DNA of 64,000 nt from Costus lasius (taxonomy: Eukaryota; Streptophyta; Magnoliopsida; Zingiberales; Costaceae), in NCBI GenBank assembly GCA_027563935.2, contig CM050447.1, positions 86,785,461 through 86,849,460 on the forward strand, read 5' to 3'. Below, piece after piece: positions 36,046 through 47,489 of the stretch. A program made the position numbers and the translations under genes. How positions within the stretch are numbered: position 1 is the stretch's first letter; each line of letters opens with the position of its first letter. Under the pieces are notes generated by a model. It saw nothing but the letters and a program-made list of their open reading frames with translations. It was not told the DNA's origin and did no database searches.

Positions 36046-36760
36046 AGTCTGAAACACCCTTCTATTGCAAGTTCATGCTGTAGCTTAGATGTCATTGATG
36101 AAGTTGTTAAAGACGAGAATCCCGTATCTGATGGAATGTTAGATGACCCACTGGAAGTCTGTCTTGTGGAAAGTCCAAATGCTGAGGAAAATGATGAAGC
36201 TCAAGCGTACGCAAAAATGATGGACTCAGCCAAAAAAATGGGCCCCCATAAGACGAAGGCTGAAGATCTTGACAAGACGACATCACGGGTAAGCGAGGTA
36301 AAAAAGATTGAGTGAAATCTCTTCCTCAAAATTTGAAGTATGAATTTTTAGATGCTGAATCTACCTTGCCTGTGATAGTGAATGCAAACTTGACTGAAAT
36401 CCAGACAGAGCAATTAGTTGCTGAAATTAAATTTCATAAAATGGTCATAGACTATTCCTTGGATGATATCAAAGGAATTGACCCATCTGTCTATATGCAT
36501 AGGATTCTCTTCGAACAGGAAAGTAAACCCTCCATGGAGTTTCAACGTCGAATAAATCCAAGCACGAAGGAGGTCGTAAAGAAAGAGATCTGGAAACTGC
36601 TAGACGCAGGAGTCATCTACCTGATATCGGACAGCCGATGGGTGAGACCTATCCACGTTGTACCCAAAAAGGGTGGGGTAGCAGTTGTCAAGAACGAGTA
36701 GAACGAGCTAGTTTCGGTCCGCATTGTAAGCGGATGGCGAATGTGTATAGACTACTAGAA
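36046..36760 (+). pseudogene. G1 protease-RT linker and N-terminal RT
   Basis: 36046-36311 is the acidic linker typical of Athila/Tat pol, with a frameshift near 36312. The RT start then reads LKYEFLDAESTLPVIV, the IKGIDPSVYMHRI segment, a RRINPSTKEVVKKEIWKLLD stretch and PIHVVPKKGG, ending in a MCIDY*KLN motif near 36735-36760. The RT catalytic motifs (motif A, F/YXDD) and all RNase H are absent. Stops at 36699 and 36756 are again single transitions. Confidence 0.85.
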
Positions 36761-36801
36761 GCTCAACAAGGCTACGCGAATGTGTATAGACTACTAGTTT
36801 C
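36734..36801 (+). repeat. Short tandem duplication at the RT/integrase deletion joint
   Basis: GCGAATGTGTATAGACTACT occurs at about 36736 and again at about 36779 (43-base period). The second copy lies just before the joint with integrase, where about 1.5 kb of RT and RNase H is missing. Confidence 0.75.
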
Positions 36802-36824
36802 GGCGATGTGCCGTTGGACTTTTT

Positions 36825-37962
36825 CGATGTTGTGTACCTGAGGATGAGGTTCCATATATTCTTAAGCACTGTCATTCTTCGCCTTATGGAGGTCATGCCA
36901 GCGCTACAAAAACTACATTTAAGGTACTACAATCTGGATTATACTTGGCCAGTATTTTTAAAGATGCACAAAATTTTATTCTGACTTGTGATAGTTGCCA
37001 AAGAAGTGGCTACATTTCAAAATGAGATGAACTTCCCTTACATAATATCCTAGAAGTCGAATTATTCGATGTGTGGGAAATAGATTTTATGGGACCATTC
37101 CCATCCTCCTACGAAAACAAGAACATCTTGGTGGCCGTCGACTATGTATCAAAGTGGGTAGAAGCTTCAGCCGCACCGACCAATGACTCTAAAGTTGTGA
37201 TACGGATGCTGAAGAATACTATCTTTCCAAGATTTGGCGTGCCGCGGGTGCTGATAAGCGATGGAGGGTCACATTTCAATGAACAGCGATTTGCCGCTCT
37301 ACTAAAAAAGTATGGGGTGCATCATAAGATTGCAACACCTTATCACCCACAGACTAGTGGACAAGTCGAGGTAACAAATCGCGAACTGAAAAGGATTTTA
37401 GAATGCACTGTTTCCACTACAAGAACTGATTGGGCCCTTAAATTGGATGATGCTCTATGGGCCTATCGAGCTGCTTTCAAGACTCCTATAGGAATGTCTC
37501 CATTTCAGATGATATATGGGAAGTCTTGTCACCTTCCTGTTGAGCTTGAACATATGGCGTTCTGGGCGATAAGAGCTTTAAACTATGATTTTAAGATAGC
37601 TGGTCAGAAGAGGAAATTGGATCTGAACGAATTGGATGACATACGACTTGAGGCGTACGAGAATGCAAAAATTTATAAGGAATGGACGAAGAGGTTTCAC
37701 GACAAATACAGTTCACAAGGAATTCGAAGTTGGAGATTTGGTCTTACTATTCAATTCGAGGCTCAGATTATTCCCTGGAAAGTTGCGATATAGATGGACT
37801 GGTCCATATGTGGTAAAGAAAGTCTATCCATACGGTGATATTGACATCTATAGTGATCAGTCCGGAACATTCAAAGTCAACGGACAACATCTGAAGCCTT
37901 ATCTTTTTCCTACGCCAATTGAAAAGGGAGTTTCCTTACTCCTTTCTGACCCTTTTACATGA
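36825..37962 (+). pseudogene. G1 integrase pseudogene
   Basis: HHCC finger region (KHCHSSPYGGHA near 36866 and CDSCQRSG near 36988), one stop at 37024, then the catalytic core from 37071. This has [13 protein letters not shown] with the first Asp at about 37083, [10 protein letters not shown] with the second Asp near 37260, and the [20 protein letters not shown] block with the Glu near 37370. The C-terminal [16 protein letters not shown] and [11 protein letters not shown] (to the stop at 37960) is in another frame; a one-base shift lies near 37717. The 241-codon core is otherwise intact. It would have joined element DNA to the target. Inactive in this context. Confidence 0.9.
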
Positions 37963-38541
37963 TCATGGATTTTTCTGTCGAGCTACCGACATTAAACTAG
38001 AGCTTCCTGGGAGGCAACCCAAGTACTTTATTTCCCTAATTTTAATTAGTTTTTCTGATATATGTTATTTTTATTTCAGGATGATTGCAAGTGAGTCAAC
38101 GAAGGTCGAGATTACGGCTCTGGCCGTAACAATCTGGTCCCTAGCCAGCTGAAAAAAAAATAATACTGGTATGTCCATAATATTCATTATGGCCATAAAA
38201 GGGGCTGGATAACAGGTCGGCTGTGTTTGGAATGATAACCGTGGCAATCAATTCCCACGATCATGGGGAATAATATAGGCGCCCCTTATTACCATCCTAA
38301 CTCATCCATGGCCTCAATTCTGGGTCGCCCTCTCTATCTTCCGCAACTGCCACCGACGTCAAGCAGGAATTAACGCCGACTCCCATTAATTGAAGAAAAA
38401 GCTATTCGCTGCTCTTCATTCACCGCTTCCGCCGACTTCGAGCGCCGCCCTCCTCTTTAATCCACAACGAAAATCGGCAAAAGTTTTCACCATGCTTCGC
38501 TGAGTCATCCGCTAGAGAAGCGATCCGTCGTCTGCCGCAAG
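37963..38541 (+). other. G1 3' non-coding region, left part
   Basis: Includes the GGGAGGCAACCCAAG block (38001-38027), a stem-loop TTACGGC-TCTG-GCCGTAA (38112-38129), and TTATGGCCATAA near 38191. From about 38330 it is a GC-rich stretch without a convincing gene. The last five bases, gcaag (38537-38541), are the E2 target duplication. Confidence 0.6.
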
Positions 38542-40220
38542 TGTTGGGGTATGCCCTTAAGGCTAATGTTTGAGGCCTTGGGTTGTTATCAGTATCATGT
38601 ATAAACTCTATGTTTATAAAGGCAATGGTTGTTATTCAGGTTGTTGCATTATCTGCTGCTATATGTATACTTCTGAATAATGTCTCAATGGTGTTCAGCT
38701 TGGCTGACATGCAGTATTGTCCTTAGTCGAGATATCTTGGTGAACATGAGACAACCTTGATATGATTGAGACTAATATGTGTTCTAATCTTATAGGATGC
38801 TTCGAGCATGGAATAAGATGTAGACTCATAGGTACATTGGATGTACTGGACTGACCCTACTTAGGATATTTCAATTGCTTGTCACAATGTGAATAATCCT
38901 TATGTGCAAACAAGTGGCATATTTCCTCTGACTTGAGATCACTTGTGTTTCTAAATGAGGATTGGCATTGTCTTGAGGTAGTTCAATATCATTTGAAATA
39001 TAATGGTTATAGATTATCTTGGATAATGGGCATGAGTCATGTTAGGGCATTAGTGATAGATATAGGATTGCCTCTCCTTGTTTGGAGTGTGATGTTCTAA
39101 AGGGGCCCCCTGTATGAGATGGTTGTGAAAGTGTATGGCCATACCCAGATGACTATGTTCATCTGATCTAACCACTCTCATCATGTTGGAGTTACAGGCT
39201 TGACACGCTTGTCCAACGAGAACATCCAGTGGCAAAGGAAACATGTATGCCTAGTGAATTGAATTCACACTTGTGCTGTGTTTGGGTGTAGTCTTGGAAG
39301 ACTCTTTCCTTTATATCGGGAGACAGTGATGTGTTGCTAGATACCCCTCTCTGTTCGTGATAACGCAAGTTATCGTTACCGACATTAAAGGAAACCCTTA
39401 GGGTCGCACAATTTGATGATATGGCTTACTTATGTCAGATCATGTGGACTGAATTGTTTTGGTTCAGTTTAAAGGAGTTTAAACTCTGATTGTAAGTGAG
39501 ATCTGGTCTGATCATGTTTGATTGATTAGGGCTTGAGATCGGTAAGCTTCGATCGAGAGAATTGATGCTTGATCGATGAGATCAGGAGCATCAAGAGATG
39601 AATGGTTAGATCTTGAGCCATTTGTTTTGACAAGATCTTAACCAATGCTGGTTTGATTTGGTCTTTGAACCGAATGCAATTGAACCGAATTAAATTGAAC
39701 CGGTTCACTTATGTGAACGCATGGTTCAAAGAGGAGAGGAGTTATCGATGGCTTTAAGTGGTGACTTCAAGTGGAGTTGTGAACATACTATATTTGGAAG
39801 GCGTTTTTCTTTGAGAAAAAAAACGCTCCCACGTTCGAACGCCATCGTGCTCTCGCCTCTTCTCCTCTCGTCTTGGGTTGTCTTCACGCCAAGAAGGAGA
39901 TTCGGTCAGCCAAGAAAAGCATCTCATCTCCTTCACGCATCGAGGACTCCTTGAAGAGCTTTGCTAGCACAAGGTTCACGCCAAGGGAGAAAGCCATCAT
40001 CACCTTGTGTGCGTCCACTTTGGAGGAGAGCCGCTTGCCCTCTTGCTTCCAAGTCGCCATCCAAACAATGGCTTTGGTAAGATCACAACTTGATCTTTGC
40101 AAACATAAGGTTAATCATATGTTCATGCCACATGCGATCTTCATGAAATCCCTATTTCCGCCCATGCAAATTTTAGAAGTGCATGCGTTCAGGGTTTTCA
40201 CCCCCCCCCCCCCACTTTCA
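38542..40220 (+). repeat. E2 5' LTR
   Basis: 1679 bp, TGTTGGGG...CCACTTTCA, with a run of 13 C near the end. GNRA-loop hairpin at 39359-39374 (loop GCAA); second hairpin at 39703-39718. A possible TATA element, ACTATATTTGG, lies near 39786. Confidence 0.9.
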
Positions 40221-42049
40221 ATTGGTATCAAAGCATAGTTTCGGTATGATTCATATGATTGCCATGATGTGATTGTGATCCATGCTTGACTTATAGGATA
40301 GATCTTCTTCACAGTTACATGAACTTACTTGATGGTATGTTTACATAAAATGTTTGTGCATGTATCATTGTTATAAGAAGTGTGCGCATTTTTCATAGTT
40401 GTTTTCAAACAATATTTATTTCATGCGCGATTCCATATAGATCTATCGGCGCCTACTTGAAATACTTAGACGGGTTACTAGGGTTGAAGTCGTCAGTCTA
40501 GTCTGGACCCAACAGCCTGATCAGACCATCTGACATCCTAGATGGGTCGACCAGATAGCACCTATGCGCAAGCATGAGGTGGCTATAGGTCGACTGCAGA
40601 AAGGCGTGTAGCGATGTCTGATTGAGGCAACCAGTGAACGATCATGATTAAGGCCCGGGGTCACACCCGCTTGCCAGAAATCATGTGGGACGTTCAGCCC
40701 TTAAGGCATGCATTGTTGACCATGAGGTCGATGCAAGTCAGTTATGACTTGGTGCATGCAAGGGCAGTGGGTCTGACTTGGTCTGATGAGTGGATCCCTA
40801 TTAATGGACCGTTGTAAGGTAGTAGGGCACATAAGGAAATAAAATTGATACCATGGGGTTTTTCAAAAATTTTACTTTCCTGTATGGATCACATGTTGTT
40901 TGTTTAACCTGATTGCATGTCTATTTCATCTTATGTGGGCTGCCCTATTTATGTGCTGTGCTGGGGCCTGCGTGCCTGGATTAATTAATTGTAAATTATT
41001 TTTGTGATCTGCGAATCACATTTTAATTTATGTTAATGTGTAATTGACCTGCGAGTCAAATCATGTCTAGATAGATTAAATGTAAATTAATCAGACATGA
41101 GCACAGAGCATACATGGCAGAGGCGCATGCAGCAAGTGGGAGGCCTAGAGTTCGACTCTAGTACAGGCGCATGCTACCTGGTGGGCGCATCTGAGCTGCA
41201 GAGGGCGCTTGGGCCCGGGCTGAGCCAGATGAAGTGCAAAAGACCCATGAAGAGCACAAGTGAAGACTTGTGTAAAACTAGGGTTTTACTTAGGCTTAAT
41301 GGGCGTTTACCACATAAGATCATTGTGCTTTCTATTTACTGTTTAAGTAATATTAGCACCTGCATGAGTTAATCTTCTGCTATCACCATAGGATATGCAT
41401 GTTAGTAAGAAGATAAAAGGACCGTTAAAATCCAACGTTAAATATCAAGCACGTAAGCCTTCTGACGCGAAACCTCACTATTCTGACTATCGTTGGGGCC
41501 GTGTTGTACCCACTCAGTGGGCACGCCCAGCTATCTTCAGACGGTGTGTGGTTACACCTGCGTGTTACAGAGAAGGGATTTATCGCTTCTCGTTGCTCAG
41601 CATAGCACGTGGTGGTCCAGGGAGTAGGTCAGGTCAGCTTGACCATGTAGGCTACATATTGAGCATATGTTAGCTATATGGAGGCAGCCATCTGTGGAAT
41701 CAGAAACTGTGTTGTACCAACTCAGTTGGTACAGTCTTCTGGATTGCCTAGATGAATGGGAATCGCACGGGTTAGCGATTGGCATGCATAGCCTACCAGT
41801 GATTAGTGCTTGAACTCTCTGTGCATCTTATCTCGCCTGAGCGGGACGCGGAGACCAAGTATGAAATCTGGATCCCATCTCACTAAAAGAGTTTTATTCT
41901 TTCGGACTGTTTTATTGGATTTTTCAGTCAGATAAAATAGTGAGAAAAGAATCACTCTTAAGTCCTAGAATGATTCTAACATGGATACTGACCTTGTTGT
42001 TCTTGCTATGTTGTAGATTCCTGCAGCAACGAACACCACAGGGTTCAAT
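40221..42049 (+). promoter_or_regulatory. E2 primer site and 5' leader
   Basis: Primer site TGGTATCAAAGC (40223-40234) has one change from the tRNA-iMet complement. The leader carries the T-arm-like palindrome CTAGAGTTCGACTCTAG (near 41145), the twin hairpins 41506-41524 and 41714-41732, and the conserved short frame 41395-41673. Upstream of gag is the splice-acceptor-like TTCTTGCTATGTTGTAG (about 42000-42016). Confidence 0.6.
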
Positions 42050-45000
42050 GTGCGATCCTTACTGGAAAGGGAGAAGTTTGCTGGGCCAAACTTCTCAGAC
42101 TGGTACGGACACCTTAAGATTGTTCTTAAGGCTGAGAGGAAGCTGTATGTCCTTGAGACGGCAATACCACCTCAACCCGCTGCGAACGCCGCAAGGGCGG
42201 TTCGGGATGCTTATGAGAAGCATGTCAATGATAGCATTGATGTCGCTTGCCTTATGCTTGCGTCTATGACGCCAGAGCTGCAGCGTCAGCATGAAGATTT
42301 ATCTGCTATTGAAATTATAGCAAATCTCAAAATGCTGTATGCTGCACAGGCAAGGACAGAACGCTATAACTTGACAAAACTTTTCTTTCAGAGCAAACTG
42401 ACTGAAGGGAGTCCAGTGGGAGCTCACGTACTCAAGATGATTGGGTACAAAGAGGCTCTAGAGAAACTGGGACACACCATCAATCAGGAACTTGTTGTAG
42501 ACATTATCTTGCAGTCTCTCCCGGTCTCTTTCGATCCGTTCATCATTAATTTTAATATGAACAAGATCGACTGTACACCGGCAGAGTTACTGAACATGCT
42601 CTGTACTACAGAGCAGACTCTTGAAAAGGGAAAGCCTTCATCCTCTGTCTTGATGGTTCCTTCAAGGAACAAGAAGAAGGGGAAGAAGGGCAAAGCCACT
42701 ATCAAGAGCTATAACAAAGCTCTGAAACAAAAGATGAAGCGGTCGAAGGACAACAGATGCTTCCATTGTGGCCAGCTGGGTCACTAGAAGAAGGACTGTA
42801 AAGCGCTCCAAGGAGATAAGAAGGGAAGCAAGCCTTTCGCTTCTGGCTCAGGTATTTTTGTGACTGAAGTCATGGTATCTTCTTCTATTTCATGGGTGTT
42901 GGACACTGCATGTGGAGTTCACATTTGTTCAAATGTACAGGAACTCAAGAGAAGAAGACAGGTGGGACAGCATGAGGTGGACCTACGGGTTGGAAACGGG
43001 GCACGGGTTGCTGCTGTTGTTGTAGGACAATATAACATCTCTTTACCATCTGGTCTTGTATTAGAACTGGACAATTGTTATTTTGTACCGAGCATAACTA
43101 AGAATATTATCTCTATTCCTGCTCTTGTCAGGAAAGGGTTTTCCTTTGAATGCAAAACTTTAAAGTGTTGTATTTCATTTGATAATATTGTTTATGCTAC
43201 TGGGTCGATTAACAATGGGTTATTCATGTTGGACATGGAATGTTCTGTACAACAAATTGATAATAAGAAAGCCAAGTATGCTGATGACAGCACCTTGCTT
43301 TGGCATAGTCGTTTAGGCCATATTAACAAGAAGCGCATTAAGCAGTTGCATGACCATGGACTGCTGGGATCATTCTCCTATGAGGAGCTTGATACATGCA
43401 AAGCTTGTTTAATGGGTAAAATGACGAAGTCTCCTTTTTCTAATAAAGGTCAAAGGGCTTCAGGTTTACTTGACCTCATTCACAGTGATGTGTGTGGGCC
43501 ATTTAGTAAACATGCCAGAGGTGGCTATTTATACTTCATTACTTTTACTGATGATTTCAGTAGATACGGTTATGTCTATCTTATGAGACATAAGAGTGAA
43601 TCTTTTGACAAGTTCAAAGAGTTCAAAAATGAAGTACAGAATCAGTTAGGCCGAAAAATCAAGGCACTTCGTTCAGATCGAGGTGGAGAATACTTGAGTC
43701 GAGAGTTTACTGACTATCTGAAGGAGTGTGGGATTATCTCACAGCTCACTCCGCCAGGAACACCACAATGGAATGGTGTGTCCGAGAGGAGAAATAGAAC
43801 CTTATTGGATATGGTTCGTTCAATGATGAGTCAGGCTACTTTACCTTACTCCTTTTGGGGATTTGCACTGGAAACAGCTGCAAAGGTACTAAACCGAGTG
43901 CCATCCAAGGCCGTTTCAAAGACTCCATATGAGTTATGGTATGGGAAACAGCCGAGCTTGACATTTATTAAAATCTTGGGTTGCGAGGCTTATGTCAAAA
44001 AGCTCGCCTCTGGGAAACTGGAGAGCAGATCTGATAAATGTATCTTTGTCGGTTACCCTAAAGAAACTAAGGGTTATTATTTCTACGATCCCAAGGAGAA
44101 CAAAGTATTTGTTGCTCGTACGGCTATTTTTCTTGAGAAGGAATTTCTTCTGCAAGAGGCCAGTGGGAGAGAAATAAAGCTGGATGAGAATCCAGAAGAA
44201 GGACAAAGAAGTCAAACTCAGTTGGATGAGCCTGAGCCAATAGAACAGGTTACTGAACAACCTGAGACTCAGATATCACGGGAACCGCGAAGATCGGGAA
44301 GGATCCGTCGACAGCCTGAGCGCTATGACGGAGTCTACATCATTGATGATGAACCCCTCACTTATGCGGATGCGGTCAGTGGACCGGAATCAGCAAGATG
44401 GCTTGAAGCTATGCGAGCCGAGATGGACTCCATGTCAGATAACCAAGTCTGGGATTTGGTTGATCCGCCTCAGGGAGTAATCCCTATAGGCTGTAAGTGG
44501 ATCTTCAAAAAGAAGATTGACATGGATGGTAACGTGTTTACCTATAAAGGCAGGCTAGTTGCGAAAGGTTTCAAACAAATCTACGGGATAGATTATGATG
44601 AAACTTTCTCTCCTGTAGCCACGTTCAAGTCTATTCGGATTATTCTCGCGATAGCTGCATATTATGATTATGAGATCTGGCAAAAGGATGTGTATATGAC
44701 ACAACCTGAAGGTTTCATCAATCCATCAGATCGTCATAAAATATGCAAATTAAAGAAGTCCATTTATGGACTTAAACAAGCATCGAGAAGCTGGAATATT
44801 CGTTTTGATGAATCAATCTGTGAATTTGGTTTCATCAAAAAAGAAGAAGACCCGTGTGTATATAAGAGGTTTAGTGGGAGCGTGATTACTTTCCTAGTCC
44901 TCTACGTCGATGACATCTTGATCATTGGAAACGATATTCCTGAACTGCATGCCGTCAAAGCATGGTTAAGAAAATGTTTCCAGATGAAAGATTTAGGAGA

Positions 45001-45796
45001 AGCAGCCTATGTATTAGGTGTGCGGATCTATAGAGATAGATCTAAGAGGCTTCTCGGGCTGTGCCAGAGTACTTACATTGATAAAGTCCTGGAGAGATTC
45101 CATTTAGAAAATTCTAAAAGAGGAAATCTTCCAGTCAGACATGGTCTGAATCTTTCGAAGAGCCAGTGTCCTCAAACACAGTCTGAGAAAGATGAAATGG
45201 ACAATACGCCTTATGCTTCGGCTATTGGATCCATTATGTATGCGATGTTGTGTACTCGCCCAGACGTCGCTTACGGGTTAAGCGTGACAAGTCGATTCCA
45301 AAGTAATCCAGGTAAGGCACACTGGATTGCAGTCAAGAACATTTTGAAATATCTTCGGAGGACCAAAGATTTGTTCTTGATATATGGAGGTTAGGAAGAA
45401 CTCAGTATTGAAGGATATACTGATGCTTCGTTCCAATCTGACCAGGATGATTTCCGATCACAATCAGGCTATGTTTTTAGCTTGAATGGAGGAGCAGTGG
45501 TGTGGAAAAGTTTCAAACAATCAATTGTTGCTGATTCCACAACAGAAGCCGAGTATGTTGCAGCCTCAGAAGCATCAAAGGAGGCAGTGTGGATTCGTAA
45601 GTTCGTTCAGGAACTTGGTGTTGTTCCTTCGAGTGCAGATCCTTTGGTTATCTTCTGTGATAACACTGAAGCAATAGCACAAGCAAAGGAACCACGGTCA
45701 CACCAGAAGTCCAAGCACATACAGAGAAGGTTTCATTTGATCCGTGAGATCATAGATCGTGGAGAGATCAAGATCTGCAAGGTTCATACAGATGAC
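42050..45796 (+). pseudogene. E2 gag-pol pseudogene, main part
   Basis: Same domain order as E1 (gag, knuckle, protease, integrase, RT, RNase H). Defects: TAG at 42785-42787 replaces the knuckle Trp (CFHCGQLGH*KKDC). A 39-base in-frame deletion near 44684 replaces the RT motif A segment MDVKTAFLN... by one Lys, removing the first catalytic Asp. TAG at 45392-45394 replaces Gln after YGG. RNase H is interrupted after HTDD at 45796 by E3. YVDD is kept (about 44906). No ATG stands at the expected gag start (ACAGGG as in E1). The tail resumes at 54955. Confidence 0.92.
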
Positions 45797-46614
45797 TGTT
45801 GGGGTATGCCCTTAAGGCTAATGTTTGAGGCCTTGGGATTATAAAATGTATCATGTTATAAACTGGTATGTTTATAAAAGGCATGGTTATTATTCAGGTT
45901 GTTACCTTGTCTGCTGTAATAAGTGTACTTCTGAATAATGTCTCAAAGCTGTTCAGCTAGGCTGACAGGCTATAAGTCCTTAGTCGAGATATCTTGGTGA
46001 ACTTGAGACAGCCTTGATATGATTGAGACTAATATGAGTGCTAATCTTATAGGATGCTTCGAGCATGGAATAAGATGTAGACTCATGGGTACATTGGATG
46101 TACTGGACAGACCCTACTGGGATATTCCATTGCTTGTCACAATGTGAATGATCCTTGTATGCAGCAAGTGGCACATGTCCTCTGACTTGAGATCACTTGT
46201 GTTTCTGAATGATGATTGTCATTGTCTTGAGGTAGTTCAATATCATTTGAAACATAATGATTATAGACTATCTTGGATGGTGAGCTTGAATCAGGTTAGG
46301 GCACTAGTGATAGACATAGGATTGCCGTCTCCTTGTTTAAGGAGTGTGGTGTTCTAAAGGGCCCCCTATATGAGATGATTGAGATAGTGTATGGCCATAC
46401 CCAGATGACTATGTGCATCTGATCTAATCATGCTCATCGTATTGGAGTTACAAGCTTGACCCGCTTGTCCAATAAGAACATCCAGTGGCAAAGGACACAT
46501 GTATGCCTTGTGAATTGAGTCACACTTGTGCTATGGTTTGGGAGTAGTCTTGGAAGACTCTTTCCTTTATATCGGGAGACAGTGATGTGTTGCTAGATAC
46601 CCCTCACTGATCGT

Positions 46615-46630
46615 GATAACGTAAGTTATC
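46615..46630 (+). promoter_or_regulatory. GNRA-loop hairpin in family B LTR (reference copy)
   Basis: GATAAC-GTAA-GTTATC. Equivalent hairpins: 11156-11171 and 19729-19744 (E1, minus, loop GTAA), 39359-39374 (E2 5', loop GCAA), 54076-54091 (E3 3', GTAA), 55881-55896 (E2 3', GTAA, stem end G-T), 58193-58208 (E4, minus, GATAAT-GAGA-ATTATC). The E4 stem keeps pairing through a paired change, and all loops fit GNRA. RNA function is inferred. Confidence 0.55.
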
Positions 46631-46967
46631 GTTACCGACATTTAAAGGAAACCCTCAGGGTCGCACAATTTGATGATATGGATTACTTAAGTCAGATCGT
46701 GTGGACTGGATTCTTTGAGTTCAGATTAAAGGGATTTAATCTCTGATTGTAAGTGAGATCTGGTCTGATCATGTTTGATTGATTAGGGCTTGAGATCGGT
46801 AAGCTTCGATCGAGAGAGATGATGCTAGATCGGAGAGATCAGGGGCATCAGGTGATGAATGGTTAGATCATGAGCCTTGCGGTTCAATATGGTCTAGACC
46901 ACATGGCTTGAGCCATTTCGGTTTGGTTCATGAACCAAAGTCGATTGGAACGGTTTAGCTTGAACCG

Positions 46968-46983
46968 GTTCACAATTGTGAAC
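46968..46983 (+). promoter_or_regulatory. Second covarying hairpin in family B LTR (reference copy)
   Basis: GTTCAC-AATT-GTGAAC. Equivalents: 10811-10826 and 19384-19399 (E1, loop TTAT on the minus strand), 39703-39718 and 56225-56240 (E2, loop TTAT), 54429-54444 (E3 3'), 57862-57875 (E4, GCTCAT-GG-ATGAGC). Two stem pairs change together in E4. It could be an RNA hairpin or a palindromic protein site. Confidence 0.5.
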
Positions 46984-47489
46984 GCATGGTTCAATGCTCA
47001 AATGCGTTTGGGTTGGCTTGAGCGCATGGCTTGATGAGCTTCCATTTATGGAAAGTCATCAAGGCCGGTTTCACAAAAACGCCTAAACGCATATGCGTTT
47101 GCTCTCTTCTCTTGAATGCCTTGGACTTTCGTTGAGGTGTGGTTGACGACGAGAAGGGGAGGTTGGGCAAGTGAAGCTCTCGGCAACAAGGAGGTTCATC
47201 ATCCCCTTCCATTCGACAAGAAGGCTTGGGTGTCTTGCTAGCACAAGAGATCTCAAGGAAGTGAGCATCTTCATCTTGTGTGTGGACTTGTGGAGGAGAC
47301 CTAAGTTGATCTCTTCTTCCAAACCGACTTCCAAGCATATGGCTATGGTATGATTTTCATCTCAACCTATTTAATCGGTTATAGTTGAACATATGGCATG
47401 CAAATGATTTTAAACCCTTGCTTCCGCTAGCATATTTTTCATTAGCGCCATGCTTAGGGTTTTTGCCCCCCAATTAGGGGTTCCTACAA

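Larger units (their letters stand above)
45797..47489 (+). repeat. E3 5' LTR
   Basis: 1693 bp, TGTTGGGG...TTCCTACA. It has a possible TATA element TTTATATC (46566-46573), GNRA-loop hairpin 46615-46630 and second hairpin 46968-46983. Confidence 0.93.

Noticed and set aside
35511..36095. Overlapping frames of 60-111 codons on both strands in the solo LTR
   Set aside because: They lie wholly or mostly inside a solo LTR with defined ends and have no recognisable domain.
40201..40213. C-run at the end of the E2 LTR as an i-motif/quadruplex element
   Set aside because: A single homopolymer run with length differing between the two LTRs; likely slippage.
46991..47338. 115-codon minus-strand frame in E3 LTRs (also 54452-54799)
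   Set aside because: Identical in both LTRs because the LTRs are young; not conserved as a frame in E1, E2 or E4.
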